Translations under genes and position numbers: made by a program
Shown: one piece after another, positions 24,909-33,089 of the stretch
Position numbering within the stretch: position 1 is the stretch's first letter
How the letters are laid out: every line of letters begins with the position of its first letter
The notes under the pieces: generated by a model
Seen by the model: the letters and a program-made list of their open reading frames with translations, nothing else
The model's database searches: none
What the model was told of the DNA's origin: nothing
Source: Paenarthrobacter aurescens
GTDB lineage: Bacteria > Actinomycetota > Actinomycetes > Actinomycetales > Micrococcaceae
Assembly (NCBI RefSeq): GCF_025421775.1
Contig: NZ_JAOEFX010000002.1
Span: 62,001 to 126,000, forward strand
Reading direction: 5' to 3'
DNA length: 64,000 nucleotides

Positions 24909-26242
24909 ACACCCGCCGGCCCCACACGGACCGCTTCCACGCAGCCCTGCGAGCTGCCGCACCGCAGCGTGTAGGGACAGTCACCTCCGTGCTTGGCCTC
25001 GGACTGGAAATCGCCGGACTGGACTGCGCGGTCGGTGAACTCGTCACAGTAGGCACCGGTCCTGCAACGCTCGACGCCGAAGTGGTCGCCTCCATCAGCG
25101 GGGCCGTGCGGTGCATGCCCCTGGGCCGGCTGACCGGTGTGGCAGCGGGAGCCCCAGCGCGGGCCAAAGGCGAGCCCATGCTGGTACCCACGGGCGCCGG
25201 GTTGTTCGGACGTGTGCTGGATGCACTGGGCAGGCCAATCGACGGCAAGGGGCCGCTGCCATCTTCAGTCCGTGTTCCGCTGGACCAGGAAGCCCCGTCA
25301 GCCATGAGCAGGGCACGCATCGACACGCCCCTCCAGACCGGCGTCCGCGTCCTGGACACCATGACCACCCTGGGGCGCGGCCAACGCATGGGCCTGTTCG
25401 CCGGATCGGGCGTGGGCAAGTCCTCCTTGCTGTCCATGGTGGCCCGTGGAACGGACGCCGAAGTCTCCGTGATCGCCCTGGTGGGGGAGCGCGGCCGTGA
25501 AGTCCGCGAATTCCTTGAGGACGACCTCGGCCCCGAAGGCCTTGCCCGCTCCGTGGTGGTGGTTGCCACGTCCGACGAACCCGCCCTCATGCGGCTCCGG
25601 GCGGCCGTCACCGCCACCCGCATCGCGGAGTCCTTCCGCGAAGCCGGCAAGGACGTGGTGCTCATGATGGACTCCCTGACCCGGGTGGCCATGGCCCAGC
25701 GCGAGATCGGCCTCTCCGCGGGTGAGCCGCCCGCCACCCGCGGCTACCCGCCGTCGACCTTTTCCGTCCTGGCGAGGCTGCTGGAACGTGCCGGTACAGC
25801 AGAAACCGGCTCCGTGACCGGCATCTACACCGTGCTGGTGGACGGCGACGACCACAACGAACCCATCGCCGACGCCGCCCGCTCCATCCTGGACGGCCAC
25901 GTGGTGCTGGACCGCAAACTCGCCGTCACCGGGCACTTTCCCTCGGTTGATGTCCTGGGCTCCGTCTCACGCGTGGCGTCCAAGGTGAACCCGCGTGAGC
26001 ACACCGCGCTCGCGGTCTCGCTTCGCCGCGTCCTTGCGGCACGGCGGGGCGCGCAGGACCTGATCGACGTCGGCGCGTACCGGCACGGCAGCAACCCGTT
26101 GGTGGACGCAGCCTTGGACCACGAAGCGGCCATCAACCGGTTCCTCCGGCAGGGCATGGGCGAATCGACGCCCCACGCTGATGCATGGGCAGAGCTCTCC
26201 CGACTTTCAGCGAACTTTGGGCATTTTGAAGGAGCCGCGTGA
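24905..26242 (+). CDS. fliI: Flagellum-specific ATP synthase FliI
   Basis: 445 residues from GTG 24905. Walker A FAGSGVGKSSLL near residues 164-175, Walker B DVVLMMDSLTRVAMAQREIGL near 250-270, and the T3SS-ATPase signature PPATRGYPPSTFSVLARLLERAG. Energises unloading of export substrates at the base of the flagellum with FliH and FliJ. GTGA couplings on both sides. Confidence 0.97.
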   Translation: MNTRRPHTDRFHAALRAAAPQRVGTVTSVLGLGLEIAGLDCAVGELVTVGTGPATLDAEVVASISGAVRCMPLGRLTGVAAGAPARAKGEPMLVPTGAGLFGRVLDALGRPIDGKGPLPSSVRVPLDQEAPSAMSRARIDTPLQTGVRVLDTMTTLGRGQRMGLFAGSGVGKSSLLSMVARGTDAEVSVIALVGERGREVREFLEDDLGPEGLARSVVVVATSDEPALMRLRAAVTATRIAESFREAGKDVVLMMDSLTRVAMAQREIGLSAGEPPATRGYPPSTFSVLARLLERAGTAETGSVTGIYTVLVDGDDHNEPIADAARSILDGHVVLDRKLAVTGHFPSVDVLGSVSRVASKVNPREHTALAVSLRRVLAARRGAQDLIDVGAYRHGSNPLVDAALDHEAAINRFLRQGMGESTPHADAWAELSRLSANFGHFEGAA

Positions 26243-26664
26243 ACCGACAATTCTCCTTGGCCGGGCTTTTGCGGCTGCGGCAGGCTGAACAGAAGTCAGC
26301 TGAGAGCGGGTTGGCAGCGGCCAACTCGCGTTCGGCGTCGCTGCGTGCGCGGCGGGCGGAAGCCCGTGAGGCGTTGGCCGATTCCGCCGGACACGCCGGG
26401 GACTCCGCGTCCTTGCTGGCCATCGCTGCCGCACGCGCCTCCTCGCAGAGCATGCTCGCCGAGTTGGATGCTCTGGCTGCTTTGGCCGAAACCGAGGCAG
26501 CCTCAGCCCGGGCCGAGTACACCGAAGCGAAGCGTCGTGCCGTGGGGCTGGAGAAGCTCGAAGTCCGCCACGACGCCGAGTTTGCCGCTTCTGCGCTGCG
26601 GGCCGAGCAAGGCGTGCTGGACGAAATCGCCACCACTGCATGGCACAGAAAGGCCAGCTCATGA
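26239..26664 (+). CDS. fliJ: Flagellar export protein FliJ
   Basis: 141 residues, almost entirely one Ala/Glu/Arg-rich antiparallel coiled coil. The N-terminal FSLAGLLRLRQAEQKSAESGLAAAN fits FliJ. Position between fliI and the peptidase gene, and GTGA coupling to fliI, support the call. In other bacteria FliJ is the central stalk of the FliI hexamer. Confidence 0.87.
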   Translation: MNRQFSLAGLLRLRQAEQKSAESGLAAANSRSASLRARRAEAREALADSAGHAGDSASLLAIAAARASSQSMLAELDALAALAETEAASARAEYTEAKRRAVGLEKLEVRHDAEFAASALRAEQGVLDEIATTAWHRKASS

Positions 26665-27326
26665 GCATGACCGACGCCATTGGGCGGATCCAGAGCATCG
26701 AGGCCCAGCTGCAGCAGTTGGCCCAGGGTGCGCGGGCTTCTGCGACCCCTTCCTCTTCGGCTGCATCCAGCGCTGCTGCGCTGACGGATCCGGCGTCCTT
26801 CGCCTCCGCGTTGAGCAGTGCGTTGGGGACATCCACTTCCTCTTCTGCGTCCTTGGCTTCAGGTTTGAGCGCTGCCGGTTTGGGTTCCCTGCTGCCCGCC
26901 GCGGGAGGTACGACGGCGGCCGCTGGGGTTGCGGCAACCGGCACCAGCGGCGGGGCTGTTTCAGGCGACGCCGTGGTGGCAGCGGCCAAGAAGTACATCG
27001 GAGTGCCCTACGTCTGGGGTGGAACGAATCCGGCTGTAGGCATGGACTGTTCCGGGTTCGTCCAACGGGTCTTCAAGGACCTCGGCGTTGAACTGCCCCG
27101 GGTGGTCAGCGACCAAATGCACAAAGGCACTCCCGTTGCGTCGCTGGCAGAGGCGAAGCCCGGGGACCTCCTGGTCAGCTACGGCGGCGAGCACATCTCC
27201 ATCTATCTGGGCAACGGCAAGGCTATTGACGCCCCCGTGCCTGGCCAGACCATCCAGATCCGGGACGCCTGGGAGAAGTACTCCAACCTGACCTCCATCC
27301 GCCGGATCGTCCCGGCCGGGGCTTAG
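26661..27326 (+). CDS. C40 (NlpC/P60) peptidoglycan peptidase in flagellar operon
   Basis: 221 residues from ATG 26661 (ATGA overlap with fliJ; AAAGG upstream). An N-terminal helical part and Ser/Ala-rich linker (to about residue 100) precede a complete NlpC/P60 domain: YIGVPYVWGGTNPAVGMDCSGFVQRVF with the catalytic Cys, and GEHISIYLGNGKAIDAP with the catalytic His. No signal peptide is evident, so it may be exported through the flagellar system. Its place in the operon suggests it opens the wall for the rod, replacing the muramidase domain of FlgJ (inference). Confidence 0.9.
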   Translation: MSMTDAIGRIQSIEAQLQQLAQGARASATPSSSAASSAAALTDPASFASALSSALGTSTSSSASLASGLSAAGLGSLLPAAGGTTAAAGVAATGTSGGAVSGDAVVAAAKKYIGVPYVWGGTNPAVGMDCSGFVQRVFKDLGVELPRVVSDQMHKGTPVASLAEAKPGDLLVSYGGEHISIYLGNGKAIDAPVPGQTIQIRDAWEKYSNLTSIRRIVPAGA

Positions 27327-27328
27327 TG

Positions 27329-29296
27329 ATGCAGGCAGTGGTAGGAAGTGGCAGTGGCATCCGTCCGGGTACTGCCGGCCCCGCGGGCACAGGCGGTGGC
27401 GCCGGTGGCGGCGGGGTTCTTGGCGGCTCTTCGAGTGCTGGGGCCTTTGATGTGGTGTTGGCTTCGGAGGTTTCGCAGTCTGCCCAATTCGATGGCGCGC
27501 TGCCCATTCGACGGCTCCTACCGTCTATTCCGCAGCAAGCCGTCGAAACGGACGCGGCTGTTCCGGGTGCTCCTGTTCCAGATACCCACGACCCCGCCAC
27601 AGACTCACCTGCCCATTTCGATGCTTCGCTGCCGGTTCGATGGCTGGAACGGCATGGTGCGCAGCAAACCCCCGAAACGGGCGAGCTTGAGGCGGACGCA
27701 GCTGCGGGTGCTGGTGGCGCTTCGAGTGCTGGTGTGCCTGGGGTTGCGGTAGCGCAGGTGGTCGTTCCGGGGCAGGCCTCCGAGGCTTCGGCTGCCCATT
27801 TCGATGGCTCGCTGCCAGCCCGACGGCTTCTACCGTCTATTCCGCAGCAAGCCGTCGAAACGGACGCGGCTGTTCCGGGTGCTCCTGTTCCAGATACCCA
27901 CGACCCTGCCACAGACACGCCTGCCCATTTCGATGGCTCGCTGCCGGTTCGATGGTTGGAACGGCATGGTGCGCAGGGAAGCCCCGAAACGGGCGAGCTT
28001 GAGGCGGACGCAGCTGCGGGTGCTGGTGGCGCTTCGGGTGCAGGCATGCCCGCGGTTGCGGTAGCGCTTGTGGTCGTTCCGGGGCAGGCTTCCGAGGCTT
28101 CTTCGGTTGCCCATTTCGATGGCTCGCTGCCCATTCGACGGCTCCTACCGGCTAATCCGCAGCAAGCCGTCGAAATGGATGCGGATGTTCCGGGTGCTCC
28201 CGTTCCAGGTACCCACGACCCTGCCACAGACACGCCTGCCCATTTCGGGGCTTCGCTGCCGGTTCGATGGTTGGAACGGCATGTTTCGCAGCAAACCCCC
28301 GAAACGGGTGTAACGGCCCAAGGCAGTGGAACGGCGGGGGTGTCCGGGACTGGGGCTCCGGCTGGGTTGCCTGGGACTGGGACTCCGGCTGGGTTGTCCG
28401 TTTCCGGGACTCCGGCTGCGGTGGTCCCTCCGACCTCGGGTTCACCCGCGGATGCCGAGACCGCGTCGCCCACCCATTTCGATGGCTCACTGCCGGTTCG
28501 ATGGTTGGAACGGCACGTTTCGCAGCAAACCCCCGAAACGGGCGAGCTTAGGGCGGATGTAGCTGCGGGTGCTGGTGGCGCTTCGAGTGCTGGCGTGCCT
28601 GGGGTTGCGGCAGTGCAGGTGGTCGTTCCGGGGCAGGCTTCCGTGGCTTCGCAGTCCGCCCATTTCGATGGCTCGCTGCCAGGTCGACGGCTCCTACCGT
28701 CTATTCCGCAGGGAACCCCCGAAACGAGTGCGATCCAAGCCCTCACGCCGGCCCCGCTCGCAGTCCACCCCACGGCCACACCCACCACCCTCCTGCCAAC
28801 CCCAGCCGCGACCCCACTCCTGCCAACCCTTCAACAGCCACTCACACCCCAGCTCGCCGCGCCCCTCTTTTCACTGGCATCAGCTGCGCCGGGGGAGCAC
28901 GTGATGACGCTTCGGGTGACACCGGAGGACCTTGGCCCCCTCACCGTCCGGGCCCACATCGACGGAACCGGAGTGCGCATCGAACTGTTCGCTCCCGGGG
29001 ATGCCGGCAGGGAGGCGGTGCGGCATATCCTCCCGGAACTCCGTCGGGGCCTGGAGGACTCCGGCGCGAGCCTGAGCCTCTCCTCCCATAACAGCCCGCC
29101 GGATACCGGCAAAGACCCCGGCCAAGGAAATGGGGGTGCAACCGGCAACGCACCCCGTGACGCGGAACCGCAGCCCCGACGCTTCGACGGCACCGTGGCG
29201 AAGGAGACCGAAGACCAACCGCAGCAACGACGCCAGCCGCCACCCGGCGTCGAACATGACCCCAGCAGTTCAAACCGCCTGGACATCCTCGTCTGA
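27329..29296 (+). CDS. fliK: Flagellar hook-length control protein FliK with repeat-expanded ruler
   Basis: 655 residues (ATG 27329; GTG 27326 is possible). The C-terminal Flg_hook domain is clear: GEHVMTLRVTPEDLGPLTVRAHIDGTGVRIELFAPGDAGREAVRHILPELRRGLEDSG (about residues 525-580), then a Gln/Arg-rich tail. The N-terminal two thirds is a Pro/Ala/Thr-rich region built from eight 70-bp units that code for F-D-G-S-L-P-x-R-[RW]-L and E-T-[DG] blocks, separated by variable spacers. In other bacteria this region is the ruler that sets hook length. Preceding stop TAG overlaps the GTG. Confidence 0.9.
   Translation: MQAVVGSGSGIRPGTAGPAGTGGGAGGGGVLGGSSSAGAFDVVLASEVSQSAQFDGALPIRRLLPSIPQQAVETDAAVPGAPVPDTHDPATDSPAHFDASLPVRWLERHGAQQTPETGELEADAAAGAGGASSAGVPGVAVAQVVVPGQASEASAAHFDGSLPARRLLPSIPQQAVETDAAVPGAPVPDTHDPATDTPAHFDGSLPVRWLERHGAQGSPETGELEADAAAGAGGASGAGMPAVAVALVVVPGQASEASSVAHFDGSLPIRRLLPANPQQAVEMDADVPGAPVPGTHDPATDTPAHFGASLPVRWLERHVSQQTPETGVTAQGSGTAGVSGTGAPAGLPGTGTPAGLSVSGTPAAVVPPTSGSPADAETASPTHFDGSLPVRWLERHVSQQTPETGELRADVAAGAGGASSAGVPGVAAVQVVVPGQASVASQSAHFDGSLPGRRLLPSIPQGTPETSAIQALTPAPLAVHPTATPTTLLPTPAATPLLPTLQQPLTPQLAAPLFSLASAAPGEHVMTLRVTPEDLGPLTVRAHIDGTGVRIELFAPGDAGREAVRHILPELRRGLEDSGASLSLSSHNSPPDTGKDPGQGNGGATGNAPRDAEPQPRRFDGTVAKETEDQPQQRRQPPPGVEHDPSSSNRLDILV
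27482..28727 (+). repeat. Eight copies of a 70-bp element inside fliK
   Basis: Gap-free 70-bp units at 27482, 27611, 27794, 27923, 28109, 28238, 28472 and 28658. All start GCCCAWTTCGATGSYTCGCTGCC or close to it and share CGCAGC near position 50 and CGAAACGG at the end. Two subtypes alternate (RRLLPSIPQ type and RWLERH type), giving a higher-order tandem period of 312-315 bp for the first three pairs. A ninth copy lies at 50418-50487. Confidence 0.93.
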
Positions 29297-29314
29297 CATG
29301 AAGGAAAGAGAAAC

Positions 29315-29749
29315 ATGACCATTTCCGCAATAGCGGCCAGCAGCGGCGTCGGATCGGGGGAAGCTGCCCGCACTCCCGTCAAGACCATGGATTCCGAGGT
29401 TTTCATGTCCCTGCTGGTGACGCAGCTGAGGTACCAGGATCCCAGTGCACCCATGGACACCAACCAGATGATGAGCCAGTCCGTGCAGCTGTCCATGATG
29501 GAAAAGATGACCGAGCTGACCGCCGGTGCCAAGGAGAGCTTCTCGCTTCAGATGCGGACCGCTGCGGCGCAGATCATCGGGACCCAGGTGAGTTACACGC
29601 TCGCCGACGGGACCAAGGGCGACGGCATCGCCAGCGCGGTGTCCTTCGCCGGTGGTGTTCCGACCGTGACGGTGGGCGAGGCCAAAGTGCCGCTGGACCT
29701 GATCACCGGCATGGCCGCACCGGCCAAAACCTCCGAGCCCACCACCTGA
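29315..29749 (+). CDS. flgD: Flagellar hook capping protein FlgD
   Basis: 144 residues; GAAGGAAAGAGAAAC before the ATG. FlgD signature VFMSLLVTQLRYQDPSAPMDTNQMMSQSVQLSMMEKM at residues 29-65, then IIGTQVSYTLADGT. It is short compared with proteobacterial FlgD (about 220) and lacks much of the C-terminal fibronectin-like part, as in many Gram-positives. Confidence 0.95.
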   Translation: MTISAIAASSGVGSGEAARTPVKTMDSEVFMSLLVTQLRYQDPSAPMDTNQMMSQSVQLSMMEKMTELTAGAKESFSLQMRTAAAQIIGTQVSYTLADGTKGDGIASAVSFAGGVPTVTVGEAKVPLDLITGMAAPAKTSEPTT

Positions 29750-29760
29750 TTTCTCCCGAA

Positions 29761-29790
29761 CGACCCCGAACCACCCCGAACCACCCCGAA
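29761..29790 (+). repeat. 10-bp tandem repeat CCACCCCGAA, 3 copies, before flgE
   Basis: Units 29761-29770 (one mismatch), 29771-29780 and 29781-29790, directly followed by the flgE Shine-Dalgarno GAAAGG. Copy changes would alter flgD-flgE spacing. Confidence 0.8.
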
Positions 29791-29803
29791 GAAAGGCAAC
29801 ACC

Positions 29804-30976
29804 ATGCTCCGTTCGCTGTACTCCGGAATTTCCGGCCTCCGCGCCCACCAGACCATGCTGGACGTCACCGGCAACAACATCGCCAATGTGAACACCACGG
29901 GCTATAAGTCGTCGTCCGCGCAGTTCCAGGACACGCTCTCACAGATGACCCAGGGCGCGGCGGGCCCGCAGCAGGACGTGGGAGGCTCCAACCCGGCACA
30001 GATCGGGCTCGGCGTCCGGGTGGCAGGCGTCAGCACCAACTTCGGCCGGGGATCCTCGCAGAGCACCGGCCGCGGCACCGACCTGATGATCTCCGGCGAA
30101 GGCTTCTTCGTCACCGGCAAGGGCGCACAGCAGTACTACACCCGTGCCGGCAACTTCCAGATGGACGCTGCGGGCCGCTTGGTCAGTCCCGACGGCGGTA
30201 TCCTCCAGGGCTGGACGGCCACCAACGGCGTGGTCAACACGGGCGGAGCCACAGGCCCCATCACGTTGTCCCCGGACACCACCGCGCCGGCGGTTGCCAC
30301 TACGCAGGCGACCCTCGGCGGCAACCTGCCATCAGACGCCGCTGTGGGCACATCGGTGGAACGCCAGGTCAAGGTGTTCGACGCCAACGGAGCAGAGCGC
30401 AGCCTCACCCTGACGTTCAGCCGCACCGCAACTGGCTGGAACGTTGCGGGTTCGGATGCCAACGGGGCCACGGGAGCGTCCACCCTCACTTTCGCCAACG
30501 GTGCGCTGACGTCCGGGGGGACCATGACCGTTGGCGGGATCACCGTCAACATGGGTTCCGTGACGGGCTTCGCGCAGATGAGCACCCTGGCAGTCACGGG
30601 ACAGAACGGCGCCGAAGCCGGTGAGCTTGAGTCATTCACCCTCGCCGGCGACGGTTCCCTGATCGGTTCCTTCAGCAACGGTGCCAAGGAAGTCCTGGCC
30701 CGCGTGGCATTGGCCCGCTTCACCAACCCCGAAGGCCTTGAAAAGGCGGGCGGCTCCACCTATGTCGCCACGGCGAACTCGGGCGCTGCCCAGCTCGGCG
30801 TTGCAGGCGAAGGAGGACTTGGTTCGCTGACGTCGGGTTCGTTGGAGATGTCCAACGTGGACCTGTCCCAGGAATTCACCAACCTGATCGTGGCGCAGCG
30901 TGGATTCCAAGCCAACGCCCGCATCATCACTACCTCCGACGAAGTCCTGCAGGAACTGAGCAACCTGAAGCGTTAG
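29804..30976 (+). CDS. flgE: Flagellar hook protein FlgE
   Basis: 390 residues. N-terminal LRSLYSGISGLRAHQTMLDVTGNNIANVNTTGYKSSSAQFQDTL and C-terminal LEMSNVDLSQEFTNLIVAQRGFQANARIITTSDEVLQELSNLKR are diagnostic, with the central variable hook domains between. Last gene of the flgB unit; a hairpin follows. Confidence 0.96.
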   Translation: MLRSLYSGISGLRAHQTMLDVTGNNIANVNTTGYKSSSAQFQDTLSQMTQGAAGPQQDVGGSNPAQIGLGVRVAGVSTNFGRGSSQSTGRGTDLMISGEGFFVTGKGAQQYYTRAGNFQMDAAGRLVSPDGGILQGWTATNGVVNTGGATGPITLSPDTTAPAVATTQATLGGNLPSDAAVGTSVERQVKVFDANGAERSLTLTFSRTATGWNVAGSDANGATGASTLTFANGALTSGGTMTVGGITVNMGSVTGFAQMSTLAVTGQNGAEAGELESFTLAGDGSLIGSFSNGAKEVLARVALARFTNPEGLEKAGGSTYVATANSGAAQLGVAGEGGLGSLTSGSLEMSNVDLSQEFTNLIVAQRGFQANARIITTSDEVLQELSNLKR

Positions 30977-30985
30977 TCATGGTGA

Positions 30986-31011
30986 GGGAGGCGGCGATCC
31001 GGCCGCCTTCC
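30986..31011 (+). terminator. Weak hairpin after flgE
   Basis: GGGAGGCGGC / GCCGCCTTCC with a 6-nt loop and one non-Watson-Crick pair, no T-tract. It lies directly before the -35 box of the next promoter. Confidence 0.45.
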
Positions 31012-31038
31012 TAACGCCGCGCCTTGCCCGGCCGACAG
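31012..31038 (+). promoter_or_regulatory. Sigma28-type promoter for flbD-motA-motB
   Basis: TAACG (31012-31016), 17 bp, GACAG (31034-31038) within GGCCGACAG; one base differs from the GATAG of the other sites. flbD starts 47 bp downstream. Confidence 0.58.
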
Positions 31039-31085
31039 TAAGGGACAGAACCACCTCCAGTCACATCCCACACCAGAAACGGCCC

Positions 31086-31367
31086 ATGATCGTTGTCACC
31101 CGCCTGAATGGCACACGCTTTGCCGTGAATCCGGACATCCTCGAACGGATCCATGAGAGTCCCGACACCCATCTGGTGACTCTCGACGGCGCCGCTTACG
31201 TTGTGCGGGAATCGCTGGCCGAAGTGGTGGAGCTGATAGCGGATTATCGCGCCAGTGTGCTGCGCCGCGCCCACGATCTGCCTGCGGTGTCGGGCTACCC
31301 GCTGAGCCTGGTCCGGTCTCAGGACGCGGAAGAAGACCCAGAGCCCATCCACCCGAACGGAAGGTAG
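31086..31367 (+). CDS. flbD: FlbD-family flagellar protein (SwrD-like)
   Basis: 93 residues. MIVVTRLNGTRFAVNPDILERIHESPDTHLVTLDGAAYVVRESLAEVVELIADYRA is the complete FlbD domain; in Bacillus the homologue SwrD raises stator torque. Direct position before motA fits that role. The C-terminal 30 residues are unconserved. No strong Shine-Dalgarno sequence. Confidence 0.9.
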   Translation: MIVVTRLNGTRFAVNPDILERIHESPDTHLVTLDGAAYVVRESLAEVVELIADYRASVLRRAHDLPAVSGYPLSLVRSQDAEEDPEPIHPNGR

Positions 31368-31370
31368 TCC

Positions 31371-32198
31371 ATGACAATCGTTGGTCTGCTGCTGGCCTTC
31401 GCATCCGTGGTGGCCATGGTCACCCTGGAACACGCGAACCTCATGTCGCTGCTCCTGCCCGCGCCCATGATCCTGGTTTTCGGTGCCACCATCGCGGTGG
31501 GGCTGGCCGGGAACACCCTCGCCGATGTCATCAAGGCCTTCAAGGACGTTCCCAAGGCGTTCCTCGGTAAGCCCGCCAAGCCCACGGAGAGTATCGACGA
31601 GTTGGTCCGCCTCGCTGAGAAGGCCCGCGGCGAGGGCCTACTTTCCTTGGAGGAAGAGGCCAATAACGCCAAGGACCCGTTCCTGCAGCGCTCGCTTCAA
31701 AACATCGCCGACGGCACCGACGCCGAGGAACTCCGCCTCCTGATGGAGGACGAGATCGATACCAAAATGCGTGCCGACCACGTCTCTTCCAAGTTCTTCG
31801 CCGCGTTGGGCGGTTATGCGCCCACCATCGGCATTATCGGGACGGTGGTCTCCCTGACCCACGTCCTGGAAAACCTGTCCTCGCCGGACCACCTCGGCCC
31901 GATGATCGCCGCCGCCTTTGTGGCCACCCTCTGGGGCCTGCTGTCCGCGAACTTCATCTGGCTGCCGTTGAGTGCCAAGCTCAAACGCCTGTCCGAGCTT
32001 GAAATCGAACGCATGACCCTTCTCATGGAGGGCTTGCTGGCTGTGCAGAACGGAACCCAGCCACTGCTGCTGGCCGAACGTCTCCGCGCCATGGCACCGG
32101 CGGAGAACCGCGGCACGTCGAAGGGAAACAAAGACAAAAAGGACAAGGCGGACGACGGCGGCAAGCCCGGCAAGCTCTCAGCGTCCAGGGCAGCATGA
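31371..32198 (+). CDS. motA: Flagellar stator protein MotA
   Basis: 275 residues; GGAAGG upstream. Four membrane helices: about 2-20, 26-45 (MSLLLPAPMILVFGATIAVGLAG), 145-170 (GYAPTIGIIGTVVSLTHVL) and 180-205 (MIAAAFVATLWGLLSANFIWLPLSAKLKR). The large cytoplasmic loop between helices 2 and 3 has the charged torque-generating part. The C-terminus is a Lys/Asp-rich tail. Overlaps motB by four bases. Confidence 0.96.
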   Translation: MTIVGLLLAFASVVAMVTLEHANLMSLLLPAPMILVFGATIAVGLAGNTLADVIKAFKDVPKAFLGKPAKPTESIDELVRLAEKARGEGLLSLEEEANNAKDPFLQRSLQNIADGTDAEELRLLMEDEIDTKMRADHVSSKFFAALGGYAPTIGIIGTVVSLTHVLENLSSPDHLGPMIAAAFVATLWGLLSANFIWLPLSAKLKRLSELEIERMTLLMEGLLAVQNGTQPLLLAERLRAMAPAENRGTSKGNKDKKDKADDGGKPGKLSASRAA

Positions 32199-33016
32199 GG
32201 TCGCGCAGGAGACGCGGCGGGCAGCCCGAAGAGCACCACGTCGACGAACGCTGGATGGCCTCCTACATGGACATGGTCACCGTGCTGATGTGCATGTTCA
32301 TTGTCCTGTTCGCCATGTCCTCGGTGGACCAGGTGAAGTTTGAGAAGTTGCGTAACTCCCTGGCCACGGGATTTGGCACGGAGATCAGCCAGAAAGTGGA
32401 CACGGCCAGCGGTGTAGTGGTGCCGGCCGAACTCGCCACGGCCAACGGCGAAGGCTTCTCGGCGTTGGAACTGGCCATCAAGGAGGCTGACAAGCTCAAG
32501 GCCCTGCAGGGTGACATGCAGGCCAAATTGGATGCCCAGGGCTTGGCTGCCAATGTGCAGTTCGTGGTGGGGGAGCGCGGCCTGACGGTAAAACTCGTGG
32601 GCTCCCAAACGTTCTTCCAGCCGGACATGCCTGATCTCACGCCCAAGGCCGTCCAGATTCTGAACACCATTGCTCCCACCGTGGTGGGTTCCGGCTTGGA
32701 GGTCATGGTGGAGGGCCACGCCGCCAAGGGTGTCACGGCGTTCGCGTCCACGTGGGAGCTTTCGGCGGCACGTTCCGTGAATGTGCTGCGGTATTTCGTT
32801 GACAACTCCGGCATGCCGCCCGGGCGGATTGGCGCGGTCGCTTTCGGTGCTGCCCGCCAAGTGACGGACGATTCCACCGAGGAACTCATGGAGCTGAACC
32901 GACGCGTGGATGTGGTGCTGCTGTCGGCGAGTCCGGAGGATGTCCGGGCCTTGATTCCGGGGGCCATCGAGGCCCAAACCAAGGAGTCGGCGGCCGCGGC
33001 AAAGGCGGCAAAATAA
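32195..33016 (+). CDS. motB: Flagellar stator protein MotB
   Basis: 273 residues. Single TM helix near the N-terminus, ERWMASYMDMVTVLMCMFIVLFAMSS, with the proton-binding Asp in SYMD. A C-terminal OmpA-like peptidoglycan-binding domain follows (EVMVEGHAAKG, WELSAARSVNVLRYFVDNSGMPPGRIGAVAFGA, NRRVDVVLL). No following fliL. Confidence 0.95.
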   Translation: MRSRRRRGGQPEEHHVDERWMASYMDMVTVLMCMFIVLFAMSSVDQVKFEKLRNSLATGFGTEISQKVDTASGVVVPAELATANGEGFSALELAIKEADKLKALQGDMQAKLDAQGLAANVQFVVGERGLTVKLVGSQTFFQPDMPDLTPKAVQILNTIAPTVVGSGLEVMVEGHAAKGVTAFASTWELSAARSVNVLRYFVDNSGMPPGRIGAVAFGAARQVTDDSTEELMELNRRVDVVLLSASPEDVRALIPGAIEAQTKESAAAAKAAK

Positions 33017-33054
33017 CTGCCTGGTAGTCGCCGGATAGTCCTTCGGAGAAAGCC

Positions 33055-33081
33055 TTACGCCCCGTACTGACCTGCCGATAG
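33055..33081 (+). promoter_or_regulatory. Sigma28-type promoter for the fliM-csrA unit
   Basis: TTACG (33055-33059), 17 bp, GATAG (33077-33081) in CTGCCGATAG. It lies so close to fliM that the most upstream GTG (33081) would be inside the -10 box. Confidence 0.62.
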
Positions 33082-33089
33082 TGCCATCC

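Noticed and set aside
27482..28727. CRISPR-like array in fliK
   Set aside because: Repeats are 70 bp, degenerate, coding and unevenly spaced (129 to 234 bp) with repetitive spacers; no cas gene.
27223..28788. 521-codon antisense frame across fliK
   Set aside because: Generated by the in-frame repeats of fliK; no independent start signal and composition mirrors fliK.
29804..30976. flgE read as the missing flgG/flgF
   Set aside because: Length of 390 residues and large central domain fit hook protein, and its position after flgD supports flgE.
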